Positions 1-7,762 of a DNA stretch of 37,878 nucleotides are shown piece after piece. Under the pieces are notes generated by a model. That model ran no database searches. It worked only from the letters and a program-made list of their open reading frames with translations, and was not told the DNA's origin. A program made the position numbers and the translations under genes. Numbering within the stretch: the first letter of the stretch is position 1; the number at the start of each line of letters is the position of its first letter. Source of the stretch: an uncultured bacterium (GTDB lineage: Bacteria > Cyanobacteriota > Vampirovibrionia > Obscuribacterales > Obscuribacteraceae); NCBI GenBank assembly GCA_913063055.1, contig CAJXZK010000019.1, forward strand, positions 1-37,878. Direction: 5' to 3'.

Positions 1-933
1 CCCACCAGAAGCGGCGCCCGAAGCACGGCTGCCAAAGGCATTTTGCATATCTTTGCGCAAATCTCTACCGCTGAATGAACGGCCATCTTCGCCATCACTG
101 CGGGCTACAGGCTGGCGCGAAGGCTGCTTGGGCGCAGGAAAACTGATATCGTCATCCTCATCATCAAGCCAATCAGTGCCTGGTGGTGCTTGTTTAGCGA
201 CATCAACTCGAGTCTTCTCTTTAAGAGCATCAACTCTTTCACTCAAATCAGTAAATTTAGATGGTTTGCCGAACACTTTAGTTTCAAGACGATTCAAGCG
301 ATCGGCTACTGGATCAGAAGCATAATCACGCTTAAAGATGCTTTGCTCAAGGGCAGTCACGGCCGGGTATTTACTTTCACCGCTCAAGACTTGACCGCCA
401 GGTTTTTTACTCTGACTGCGTTCTTCGCTCAAATCTAAATCACTGTCATTGTTATTGACTGGTTTAGCTGTAGAGCTGCCACTGCGCCCAGGAGAAGAAG
501 AAGAAGAAGAAGAACCTTCACTCTTGTCACTATCTTCGCTAGCAACAGCGCCAAGATTAGGCACTGTGTCAGCCAGATTTTTCAAGCGGGTCTCGCTAGC
601 ACCAGTTCGCGCTTCACCAAAAATCATTTTTTCAAGGCGCTCAAGGCGAACCGCCTCTTCGTCTTTAGGATAAGTATGTTTGAAAAACTTCACTTCAAGC
701 TGACTGAGCCGTACATCAGAGCTCACCGAAGCCATGGCCGAGTGGCTGAAGTTGAAGCCAGTGATAGCGCCGGAACCGCAACCTAAATCAAGCGGCAAAG
801 AAAAAGCCAGTGCTAATGACAGCCCAGCAACCAGGCGATCCAACCTAAGCCTTTCTAATCTAAGACTTGCTAGGCTAAAGGAGCGGCCGAGCAAATTTGT
901 CTCAAGTTTGGCGGCAGTATTGGTCACGTTCAT
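1..933 (-). CDS. Exported repeat protein of unknown function (partial, C-terminus outside window)
   Basis: This gene is absent from the ORF track because it runs off the left edge. Reading the minus strand from the ATG at 933 gives 311 open codons. The N-terminus is basic (LRLERLRLDRL) and is followed by a hydrophobic stretch (LVAGLSLALAFSLPL), which looks like a signal peptide or membrane anchor. A cysteine follows (DLGC), but the residues before it are a poor lipobox. The mature part holds two copies of a roughly 45-residue module: LSQLEVKFFKHTYPKDEEAV then RLERLEKMIFG, and later ALEQSIFKRDYASDPVADRL then NRLETKVFG. A Ser/Gly/Asp-rich, disordered-looking linker with seven consecutive serines separates them. 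The C-terminal part seen is Gly/Ser/Arg-rich. I do not recognise a named family. The ATG is the first in-frame start after an upstream TAA, and only a weak purine run precedes it. Confidence 0.75.
   Translation of the reverse strand, partial: MNVTNTAAKLETNLLGRSFSLASLRLERLRLDRLVAGLSLALAFSLPLDLGCGSGAITGFNFSHSAMASVSSDVRLSQLEVKFFKHTYPKDEEAVRLERLEKMIFGEARTGASETRLKNLADTVPNLGAVASEDSDKSEGSSSSSSSPGRSGSSTAKPVNNNDSDLDLSEERSQSKKPGGQVLSGESKYPAVTALEQSIFKRDYASDPVADRLNRLETKVFGKPSKFTDLSERVDALKEKTRVDVAKQAPPGTDWLDDEDDDISFPAPKQPSRQPVARSDGEDGRSFSGRDLRKDMQNAFGSRASGAASGG
492..513. repeat. GAA/TTC trinucleotide tract encoding poly-serine
   Basis: A perfect GAA run on the plus strand is read on the minus strand as seven TCT serine codons inside the linker of the first gene. 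A pure triplet run like this can gain or lose units by slippage without breaking the frame. Confidence 0.85.
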
Positions 934-1260
934 TGCTCTCGGAATTGAGTTCTTGCTCTTGCGAGCGCCTGTTTCACTGTCAGCTATCCAAGTAGAGCCA
1001 TCTTACCATGCTTTCCAAGACCCAGCGCCACTTTCCACCCTCATCGCTTGGTCCTTCAGCCTTGTCAAGGCAGTCAACGGCGCCAACAACTAAATTAGGA
1101 CGACCAGCAAGGTAGCCTTGTTCCCCGCCCCTTGAAATGCCCCAAACGGAAGCAACCTTAGAAGCCTGCCATTACAGTCATAATTTTCACGATAGTTAGA
1201 GTTTCGAGAGCTTTCTTCGCTATTCTGTAACGTACTAATAATTACAGCGAAAGAGGCCCC
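934..1260. other. Divergent intergenic region, no gene seen
   Basis: About 327 bases lie between the divergent starts of the exported repeat protein and hutH. The small ORFs listed here have no ribosome-binding site or protein-like composition. I see no convincing sigma-70 promoter pair or hairpin. Both genes must start transcription somewhere in this interval. Confidence 0.5.
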
Positions 1261-2907
1261 ATGCCAGCCAGTCAAAACCTTTCAAAATCTAACACTGCCA
1301 GCCCCAAAATCGCCCTCGATGGCTACAATTTGACCATTGAAGATGTCGAAACCATTGCCAACAAGCAAGGCAAAGTTGAGCTTTCAGCGGCGGCCTTAGA
1401 GCAATTACAGAAGTCGCGCGAAATAGTTGAAGGATATTTACAAAGAGGAGACGTGGTCTACGGAATCACCACCGGCTTTGGCAAATTTAAAGACATCTAT
1501 ATCGCACCCGAGCAAACAGAACAGCTACAACGCAATTTTCTTTTCTCACACGCCTGCGGCATGGGCGAACTATTTGACAGCAATACCGTAAGGGCAATTA
1601 CCTTGTTGCGCGCCAACGCTCTGGCGAAAGGCTTCTCTGGCATTCGGCCAGAGGTTGTAAATCTACTAGTAGAGCTACTAAACCACGAAATTCATCCAAT
1701 CATTCCGCAGCAAGGTTCAGTTGGTGCCAGCGGAGACTTAGCGCCACTGTCGCATCTAGCCCTGGTGCTGATTGCCGAAGGCAGTGCTGAATATAAAGGC
1801 AAAGTTTTAAGTGGAAAAGAGGCGCTGGCAGCCGCTGGACTCAGACCCGTTGTTCTAAAGGCCAAAGAAGGCCTGGCCCTCACCAATGGCACCCAGGTGA
1901 TGAGCGCTCTTGGATGCTTAGTAGTAAGTGAAGCTGATCGCCTGGCAAAAATGGCAGACATTATTGGAGCCATGAGCTTAGAAGCTCAACTGGGATCACA
2001 AAAGGCATTTCTGGCCCCCGTGCATGACGTTCGACCTCACCCAGGACAACGCGCTTCAGCTAGCAATCTCCTCAAGCTCCTGGCTGAGAGCGAATTGATG
2101 GAAAGTCATAAAGACTGTCCCATGGTGCAAGACGCTTATTCGCTGCGCTGTATGCCCCAAGTGCACGGCGCATCAAGGCAGGCTTTCAAGCACGCTCGCG
2201 AAGTGCTAGCAATTGAAATCAACTCAGCCACCGACAATCCCCTAGTCTTTCCGGACCAAGTTATCTCTGGTGGCAACTTCCACGGACAGCCACTAGCACT
2301 GGTGCTCGATTATGTCGGTATAGCCCTGGCCGAACTAGCCAATATCTCCGAACGCCGCACCGAACGCCTGGTCAATCCAGCCCTGTCAAATGGGCTGCCT
2401 GCCTTCCTTACGAGAAATGGTGGTTTGAACTCCGGCTATATGATTGCCCAATATACCGCAGCAGCAATTGTCTCTGAAAACAAAGTACTGGCACATCCAG
2501 CTTCGGTTGATTCAATTCCAACTTCGGCCAATCAAGAAGATCATGTGTCCATGGGCACCATCTCTGCTCGCAAGGCCAGAACAATCATGCACAACCTGCG
2601 CCGAGTGTTGGCTATCGAACTGTTATGTGCTGCCCAGGGCCTCGATATGCGCTGCGGTGTAATCGACTCTGTGCCTGATATTGGTCACGTCAGTAAAGGC
2701 AGCGGCAAATTTACTCCCGGTTCCGATACAGAACACGGCATGAAAGCCGGTCTTGGCGTAGAAGCCGCTTACCGCTTTGTCCGCAACCACATTCCCTTTC
2801 TTGAAGAAGACAGAGAAATGCATTTAGATATGGCCAGAGCAGAAGAAATCATTGCCTCTGGTGAGCTTCTAGCTGTGGTTGAGAATGCCATTGGTCCACT
2901 AGAGTAA
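1261..2907 (+). CDS. hutH: Histidine ammonia-lyase
   Basis: The enzyme deaminates L-histidine to trans-urocanate, the first step of histidine degradation. The MIO prosthetic group forms from Ala-Ser-Gly, seen in GSVGASGDLAPLSH. The substrate loop NFLFSHACG has the Ser-His pair typical of histidine rather than phenylalanine or tyrosine lyases, and SANQEDHVSMG carries the glutamate characteristic of HAL. At 548 aa it is slightly longer than the usual 505-515, mainly through an N-terminal extension. The ATG follows an AGAGG ribosome-binding site. No hutU, hutI, hutG or histidine transporter lies nearby, so the rest of the pathway must be elsewhere or absent. The convergent downstream gene ends only 14 bases away, and no terminator hairpin is visible between them. 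Confidence 0.95.
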   Translation: MPASQNLSKSNTASPKIALDGYNLTIEDVETIANKQGKVELSAAALEQLQKSREIVEGYLQRGDVVYGITTGFGKFKDIYIAPEQTEQLQRNFLFSHACGMGELFDSNTVRAITLLRANALAKGFSGIRPEVVNLLVELLNHEIHPIIPQQGSVGASGDLAPLSHLALVLIAEGSAEYKGKVLSGKEALAAAGLRPVVLKAKEGLALTNGTQVMSALGCLVVSEADRLAKMADIIGAMSLEAQLGSQKAFLAPVHDVRPHPGQRASASNLLKLLAESELMESHKDCPMVQDAYSLRCMPQVHGASRQAFKHAREVLAIEINSATDNPLVFPDQVISGGNFHGQPLALVLDYVGIALAELANISERRTERLVNPALSNGLPAFLTRNGGLNSGYMIAQYTAAAIVSENKVLAHPASVDSIPTSANQEDHVSMGTISARKARTIMHNLRRVLAIELLCAAQGLDMRCGVIDSVPDIGHVSKGSGKFTPGSDTEHGMKAGLGVEAAYRFVRNHIPFLEEDREMHLDMARAEEIIASGELLAVVENAIGPLE

Positions 2908-2921
2908 ATAAAAAAGAAAAA

Positions 2922-5069
2922 TCAGCTCGCCATAAACCGGCTAGAAATAGCGGTCAAATCGAAGGGCGTGTCTTCAGCAAGAAACTTAGTGGTAGCCAAT
3001 TCTGCACTACTAGCTAACTGACCACGGGCCTCAGCGTGCAAAAGCAATAAGTCATAGAGACTCGGCTTGTTGAGATCAACCATTGACTTGAGCGACAATT
3101 GAATGCCATTCAAATTGCCGGCAATATTGTTGTACCAGTTAGGATTGCGAGTCAATGAAATATCAACCCAAATTACCTGCCGCTCTACTAAATCAAAAAT
3201 AGCCGGAATGGAAACCCTAGTATTGCCGCTAACATCTAATTTGTCTTGCACAGTTTTGGCTTCAAAAACCTCACCAGACTCCGGCTGTTCGCGGGCCATC
3301 CAACCAGCAAAGCACTCAGGCAAATCGCAAAATGGTTGCGCGGTATAACTCAATAGCGACATCACCACATAGCGACCATGATGTTTGAGCACTTTATCAA
3401 TAGAAATATCAATAAATTCGCTAGCACCTTCTGGAGCGTCAACAATATCGCCACTGTGACAACCGCCAAAATTCTTCAGATTGTAATAAGTGAGTGCATC
3501 AATAAAGGCAAAATTCTCATCAAACACAGCCGCTGACAAATCAATATCGGTGCGGTAGAGGCCGTTTTTCCACCAGGTGAAAAAACGCAGAACATTAGTA
3601 TCAGGCAAAGCCAACCTACTGCCGCGCGAGGTTGTACGAAGAGCTTTAGAAGCAGACCTTTGCGCAAACGGCACCATGAAATTCTTCAACTCTGGGTCGA
3701 CCCAGCAAGTACCCAGAGAAGGAAGCTTAGCGAAGCGCTCAAGCAAGGCTTTACGACAGAGTCCGGCGGCCAACTCACAAACGAGAGGCGGCAATCCCGG
3801 TAAGCAGTCAGGTATTGCCTGCGCTTTCGCCAGCTGCGACTTAGGGAAGAAAACCCGCAGTGGCCGCGGCTGCGCCCGGTTCTTAAAATGGTGCAAGACC
3901 TGCAACAGTACTGGTGTAGAAACCTTGTCGACAACTTTAGCGAAAGCGAATGCAACATCCTCCTGGTGGGTACCAGCAATACGCAGCAAGTGATCTAAAC
4001 GCCGAGCAAAATCTCCCGGTCTTGTTTTCAGCATAGCCACAGCAGCAGTAACATCGCTCAGCTCTAGGGCCTTCTCTAAGCGACTATTGAAAGTATTGGA
4101 GGGCAGGCCATTTCTCAAGATGTTGAAGGCTTCAAATGAACGTGGATATTGGTCTTTAAATTCACCCGGATGCAGTTTCTCACCAAGCCGAATCCATCGC
4201 TCTTTCCATCTCAGCATATCTTCAATTAAATTAGAACGACTCTCAAGCAAACTCAAAAGCAAGCGACGCACGCTACGCTTATAGGTCTTGAACTTGGCGG
4301 GCTCGGCTAAAGAGACGTCTCCGCCGCTCAAGGCAACAGCCAAACGCAGTACATCGGTAGCAGTATCGACATACTTGGCCACCAGATTAGCACTATCAGC
4401 GGTGCGCTCTATTAGCTGCGCTAAAATAAAAGCTTTATTCTCGCGGTGAGCTATTTGAGCGGGCAAGAACCGCTCAATATCGCCATCGAAGAAATCTATA
4501 TAAGCAACAATATCTTCTTTATCGGCAACAGAAATAGAACTATTAACAGAAAGCAACTGTCTAAATTGCAGCTCAAACTGCTCTAAGGTGGAAAGGGCAA
4601 GCGGCCGCAAATCAGGAGTTTCGGCAAGCGGTGCCCGTTGCGGAACAGGAATTAGACCAAAGAGCTTCTTTGGCTTAGCAGGCAAATATTTGCCACCACT
4701 AAAATAGTGCACCATGGCATTGAGATAAAGCTCCGCCTCACTCATATCCATCACTTGCTTAGGAAAGTCCGGATACATCGGCGTCAATTTTTGGTGAGCA
4801 CCTTTCTCTTTTGCTAAGCAGTCGAATAACTGTTTCTTCAAGTCAGCAAGTTCACTTAAACTAAGATGCTTGCAGGCGGCAATTAAATCAGCCGACATGC
4901 CAAACCCTAAAGCCTCTATAGTCTTCACGACTGTGGCCACATAGTGGCTAGGCAAAACCTCATTAGTAGAGGCCGGATTAAGTAAAACCTTCTTACAGCG
5001 CCGAACGAAAATCTTGTTGGCCAATTCAAGTTTTTGCGGCGAATATTCTTGCACCATGGCCTCGCACAA
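2922..5069 (-). CDS. TerD-like stress protein related to MXAN_6230/SCO0854 family, no RING seen
   Basis: This 715-aa cytoplasmic-looking protein has no signal peptide or membrane segment. Its C-terminal third reads LRFFTWWKNGLYRTDIDLSA, then GGCHSGDIVDAPEGASEFID, then GRYVVMSLLSY and FAGWMAREQPESGEVF. This is the TerD-like region that ends the actinobacterial and myxobacterial proteins annotated as MXAN_6230/SCO0854 RING-domain proteins. The N-terminal part also fits that family (LGFGMSADLIAACKHLSLSE). Family members carry a Cys-rich RING after this segment. Here the corresponding stretch, around residues 120-160, contains no CxxC pair, so the RING appears lost. TerD domains are linked to calcium binding and tellurite/stress response; the function here is inference. 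The listed start is TTG; the ATG four codons in (5057) is an alternative, and neither has a well-spaced ribosome-binding site. A duplicated leader sequence lies just upstream. Confidence 0.65.
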   Translation of the reverse strand: MCEAMVQEYSPQKLELANKIFVRRCKKVLLNPASTNEVLPSHYVATVVKTIEALGFGMSADLIAACKHLSLSELADLKKQLFDCLAKEKGAHQKLTPMYPDFPKQVMDMSEAELYLNAMVHYFSGGKYLPAKPKKLFGLIPVPQRAPLAETPDLRPLALSTLEQFELQFRQLLSVNSSISVADKEDIVAYIDFFDGDIERFLPAQIAHRENKAFILAQLIERTADSANLVAKYVDTATDVLRLAVALSGGDVSLAEPAKFKTYKRSVRRLLLSLLESRSNLIEDMLRWKERWIRLGEKLHPGEFKDQYPRSFEAFNILRNGLPSNTFNSRLEKALELSDVTAAVAMLKTRPGDFARRLDHLLRIAGTHQEDVAFAFAKVVDKVSTPVLLQVLHHFKNRAQPRPLRVFFPKSQLAKAQAIPDCLPGLPPLVCELAAGLCRKALLERFAKLPSLGTCWVDPELKNFMVPFAQRSASKALRTTSRGSRLALPDTNVLRFFTWWKNGLYRTDIDLSAAVFDENFAFIDALTYYNLKNFGGCHSGDIVDAPEGASEFIDISIDKVLKHHGRYVVMSLLSYTAQPFCDLPECFAGWMAREQPESGEVFEAKTVQDKLDVSGNTRVSIPAIFDLVERQVIWVDISLTRNPNWYNNIAGNLNGIQLSLKSMVDLNKPSLYDLLLLHAEARGQLASSAELATTKFLAEDTPFDLTAISSRFMAS

Positions 5070-5090
5070 CTGGCATAAAAAGAAGCCGCA

Positions 5091-5143
5091 GAAAGCGAAG
5101 ACTCTAAATCATAGGTTTAGAAGGAAGAACCTTCATAGCCGCG
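5091..5143. repeat. Direct repeat copy A (upstream of TerD-like gene)
   Basis: Two blocks of 19 bp (GAAAGCGAAGACTCTAAAT) and 28 bp (starting TTTAGAAGGAAGAACC) match copy B at 5893-5946 exactly. They are separated here by 6 bp, against 7 bp in copy B. On the minus strand this copy contains ATG and the MKVLPSK start of the neighbouring TPR gene. The one-base difference shifts the frame, leaving a ten-codon ORF, MKVLPSKPMI, at 5104-5136. Confidence 0.9.
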
Positions 5144-5207
5144 GCACTAAGTTCTATGCCCGCTGGCCCCAACGCTCAAACCATCAAGAATCAACCGCTA
5201 TTGCTAT

Positions 5208-5939
5208 CTATTTGGGCAGACTAACTTTTCCAGTTCCAGAGCAAAGGGGACAGGGTCCTTTATTAATTGGTCGACCATTAACGTACTCAATTACTTCACC
5301 CATATGGTCGTTACTCCAATATTCAGAGCCGCCTTTGCCCGCGGGGTCAAGATAAGGAAAAACCATCCAAACGAGGCGGTCGGGCTTGCCAGGCACGTCC
5401 ATTTTGCGCCAGCCCGGCGTTGAAGGTTTGAGACAATTACCCGGACAAATCCCCTTCATGTAGCTGTTTAAGGTAGCTGCTAGCCTCTGAGCGCGATTCT
5501 TGACCGAAATCAGCTTGCCTGTCTCACTAACTTTTTTGTATTGCTCAAGGGCTTTCTGATATTGATGCATTTCGTAGAAACAGTAACCTAAAAGTATGCC
5601 AGCTTCGCCGTCATCCAGAGGCGATTGAGCAGCCACAGCAAGGCTAGCTGCGGCGGCCGGATACTTCTTCTCCTGAAAGAGTTTGGCCCCCTTCTGATAG
5701 GTAGTCTTGAAAGCAACTTTTTCAGCGTCTTTTGGGGCGTTATTTTGCGGCTCAGCAGTCTGGGCTGACGCCGGTAAAAGAGAAGCAAACGGCAATAGCA
5801 GCAAAGTAGAGACTGCCAGTACCAATGCCAGTAGCAATGCTATGAACTTCAAATTATTGCCATTGAAAATGATTGATAAAAGAGGTGTCGCGGAAAGCGA
5901 AGACTCTAAATTGGAAATTTTAGAAGGAAGAACCTTCAT
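5208..5939 (-). CDS. Exported TPR protein with C-terminal CxxC half zinc finger
   Basis: I place the start at the ATG at 5939 (MKVLPSKISN), giving 243 aa, because the longer track ORF back to 6125 has no protein-like N-terminus. A hydrophobic segment (FIALLLALVLAVSTLLLLPF) followed by ASAQ looks like a signal peptide or anchor, so most of the protein should be outside the cytoplasm. Residues around 80-150 form about two TPR units (GAKLFQEKKYPAAAASL; GYCFYEMHQYQKALEQYKKV). The C-terminus ends GPCPLCSGTGKVSLPK, half of a DnaJ-type CxxCxGxG zinc finger, and a second cysteine pair (CPGNC) lies earlier. Two pairs could bind one zinc or form disulfides; this is inference. The start codon and leader lie inside repeat copy B. 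No named family recognised. Confidence 0.75.
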   Translation of the reverse strand: MKVLPSKISNLESSLSATPLLSIIFNGNNLKFIALLLALVLAVSTLLLLPFASLLPASAQTAEPQNNAPKDAEKVAFKTTYQKGAKLFQEKKYPAAAASLAVAAQSPLDDGEAGILLGYCFYEMHQYQKALEQYKKVSETGKLISVKNRAQRLAATLNSYMKGICPGNCLKPSTPGWRKMDVPGKPDRLVWMVFPYLDPAGKGGSEYWSNDHMGEVIEYVNGRPINKGPCPLCSGTGKVSLPK

Positions 5940-5946
5940 AGCCGCG
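5893..5946. repeat. Direct repeat copy B (start of the TPR gene)
   Basis: This copy covers the first codons and start codon of the TPR gene plus the bases just upstream. It matches copy A at 5091-5143 in two exact blocks of 19 and 28 bp. Weaker similarity continues upstream on the minus strand (ctatACCC here, ctatGCCC in copy A), so the duplication probably included leader and perhaps promoter sequence. Confidence 0.9.
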
Positions 5947-6304
5947 ACTACAAATCTATACCCACTTCTAACACGAAGAACGACTTTAACAATTATTTTC
6001 CCAGAGCCATAAGCTGACGCAGTTCGCCCCCAAAGATCTCGCGGGTCAAACGCACTTGCCGTGCGCCCCGGGAGAAGTTCCATCACTAGCCAGCACCTTA
6101 AATGGCTTAAGAACAGCTTCGCCAATAAGCTTGATCATCTGCCACTGGAACAGTGGCTTCTGCAGCCATCAATGCTATTTTTTCTCCAGCCACGGCTGCC
6201 CGCCTCGGAACGTCCTGTTAACTGCATACTTGTTCACTGCAGACATGTTCACATGAGGGGCGACCAGAGTCACCGGTAAAAATACACAGCGGGCAACCCA
6301 CGAC
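5947..6304. other. Gene-free stretch with possible coding relics on the minus strand
   Basis: No intact gene with a ribosome-binding site is visible here. On the minus strand, short in-phase stretches look protein-like but are interrupted by stops and frame changes: NKYAVNRTFRGGQPWLEK, then MAAEATVPVADDQAYW, then RLTREIFGGELRQLMALGK ending in a stop. They could be remains of one or more decayed genes, or chance. The upstream promoter of the TPR gene should also lie at the left edge of this stretch. Confidence 0.3.
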
Positions 6305-7057
6305 CTAATCATCGAGCATCAGGTCTAAGCGTCTCTTATAGTTGTTGAGAAAATCACGGGTGACCGAGAAATGCTCAAGATTCTCATACTTATCTTCTCG
6401 CACGCCGGTTTCATCAAAAACAAGAATCTTGCTCGATGGATAGGCTAACAAAATGGGGGAATGAGTAGCGATAATAAACTGCGAACCATCCTGCACCAAG
6501 TCGTGAATACGCACGAGAGCAGCCAACTGGCGCGATGGAGAAAGAGCGGCTTCTGGTTCATCTAAAAGGTAAATGCCTTTTCCTCTAAACTTATTTACCA
6601 AAGTAGCCATAAAAGACTCGCCATGCGACTGGCGATGCAGCGACTTGCCGCCATAAGAATCGAGATAACCAACTTCGTCCATATAAGTAGCCAGGTTATA
6701 AAAGCTCTCAGCCCGCAAAAAATAACCATCCTTAGGATGAGCATGACTCTTCTTTGCTTTCAAAAAGTCTTGCAATCCAGATGAGCCGCCAGCATCATCG
6801 ATCTGTACATTTTTAGTGCCCCCTTGAGCACTAAAGCCAAGAAGCAGAGCAATGGCCTCAAGAGCTGTAGACTTACCTGATCCATTTTCGCCAACAAAAA
6901 AAGTGACATCCTCATGAAATTCCATGTTGTCTAAGTCAGCAATAGCCGGAATAGAAAATGGATAGGACTCAATGTCGAAGCCATCGCGCATCTGTATTGA
7001 GCGAATATAAGGCTTGTCTTTGGAAAAGCTTTTGTTTACCACCAGTAAACGGCCCAA
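6305..7057 (-). CDS. AAA/ABC-type ATPase (COG3910-like predicted ATPase)
   Basis: This 250-aa ATPase has the SMC/ABC head architecture without long coiled coils. Visible motifs in order are Walker A (FFVGENGSGKSTALEAI), an ABC-signature-like segment (RQSHGESF), Walker B with its glutamate (GIYLLDEPEAAL) and an H-loop (IIATHSPIL). Compact ATPases of this kind are common stand-alone genes in bacteria, and their substrate is generally unknown. The start used by the track is TTG at 7057 (LGRLLVV), preceded by GGCGAG at reasonable distance. It overlaps the end of the upstream gene by 22 bases, so the two are probably co-transcribed and translationally coupled. An internal GTG a few codons later is an alternative. 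There is no partner nuclease or other defence component next to it, so I do not assign a defence role. Confidence 0.85.
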   Translation of the reverse strand: MGRLLVVNKSFSKDKPYIRSIQMRDGFDIESYPFSIPAIADLDNMEFHEDVTFFVGENGSGKSTALEAIALLLGFSAQGGTKNVQIDDAGGSSGLQDFLKAKKSHAHPKDGYFLRAESFYNLATYMDEVGYLDSYGGKSLHRQSHGESFMATLVNKFRGKGIYLLDEPEAALSPSRQLAALVRIHDLVQDGSQFIIATHSPILLAYPSSKILVFDETGVREDKYENLEHFSVTRDFLNNYKRRLDLMLDD

Positions 7058-7596
7058 ACTAGCTCGCCATTGAAAACGAGCGCTACTGGTAGTTGTTTCT
7101 CATCGAAATAGACATCAACTTCAGTTGTAGGAGCGGCAGCACTGGTTTCTTTGGCTTGCTCAAACTTTGACAAGAGTACAGCCAAATGCTCAACGGCGAG
7201 TTTACTAGCTGGATCGACTTTGAGGTTTTGAATATTGGCAGCGCCCGAGTTAAGTGGTGTCAGATCAAGCTTGTATCCTGGCGAACTGACTGAATTCCAA
7301 AAAAGAAACTGTTTACTGATGCCAGTCACTGACATCTTTGTTGGAGAGGCCGATTTAAGAACAGCCACAGCTCGCTGCTTGACAAGGAGCACCGAACTTA
7401 AACCCCGCCCCACATAGAGCGCTGCCGCGATAGGGAAAATTAGCAGCCAAAGAAATTGGATATTTAGAAGGAGAGCAGCTATCGGCATTAGAAAAACAAG
7501 AAAGGCAAAGGCTGCCATCTGGGCAATATGACTCTTCGCCTCTTTGAGATATCGGGGAAGCAAGAGATCGAAATCTGCCGTTGTAGTCGGTGTCAT
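7036..7596 (-). CDS. Small membrane protein of unknown function
   Basis: A 186-aa protein with a short polar N-terminus and two closely spaced hydrophobic segments (MAAFAFLVFLMPIAALLLNI and FLWLLIFPIAAALYVG) forming a probable helical hairpin. A soluble C-terminal domain of about 110 residues follows and ends VWAVYWW. No family recognised. The ATG at 7596 is the only plausible start. The gene overlaps the downstream ATPase by 22 bases, which suggests a two-gene operon. Whether the two products interact is unknown. Confidence 0.7.
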   Translation of the reverse strand: MTPTTTADFDLLLPRYLKEAKSHIAQMAAFAFLVFLMPIAALLLNIQFLWLLIFPIAAALYVGRGLSSVLLVKQRAVAVLKSASPTKMSVTGISKQFLFWNSVSSPGYKLDLTPLNSGAANIQNLKVDPASKLAVEHLAVLLSKFEQAKETSAAAPTTEVDVYFDEKQLPVALVFNGELVWAVYWW

Positions 7597-7762
7597 TTTT
7601 AATAACCAATAGTAAAAGCGGGCTAGTTAGATTTAGTCTACGGTATACCCTCGCTAAGGATGAAACAAACTTCAAGGTAAATACCCACAACGGTTGATGC
7701 CAGTTTTTCCGCCAAGCAACATACTCAAAGCTGTATATTCTGCAAATTCAGAAGCAAAATTT

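Noticed and set aside
1090-1275. Minus-strand ORF of 61 aa overlapping the hutH start
   Set aside because: No ribosome-binding site, and it overlaps the promoter and start of a certain gene.
5940-6125. N-terminal extension of the TPR gene in the track ORF
   Set aside because: It has no ribosome-binding site and no protein-like pattern; the ATG at 5939 followed by a hydrophobic signal segment is a better start.
6305-7596. ATPase plus membrane protein as a defence system
   Set aside because: No nuclease, toxin or mobile context; compact ATPases of this type are widespread and their role is undefined.
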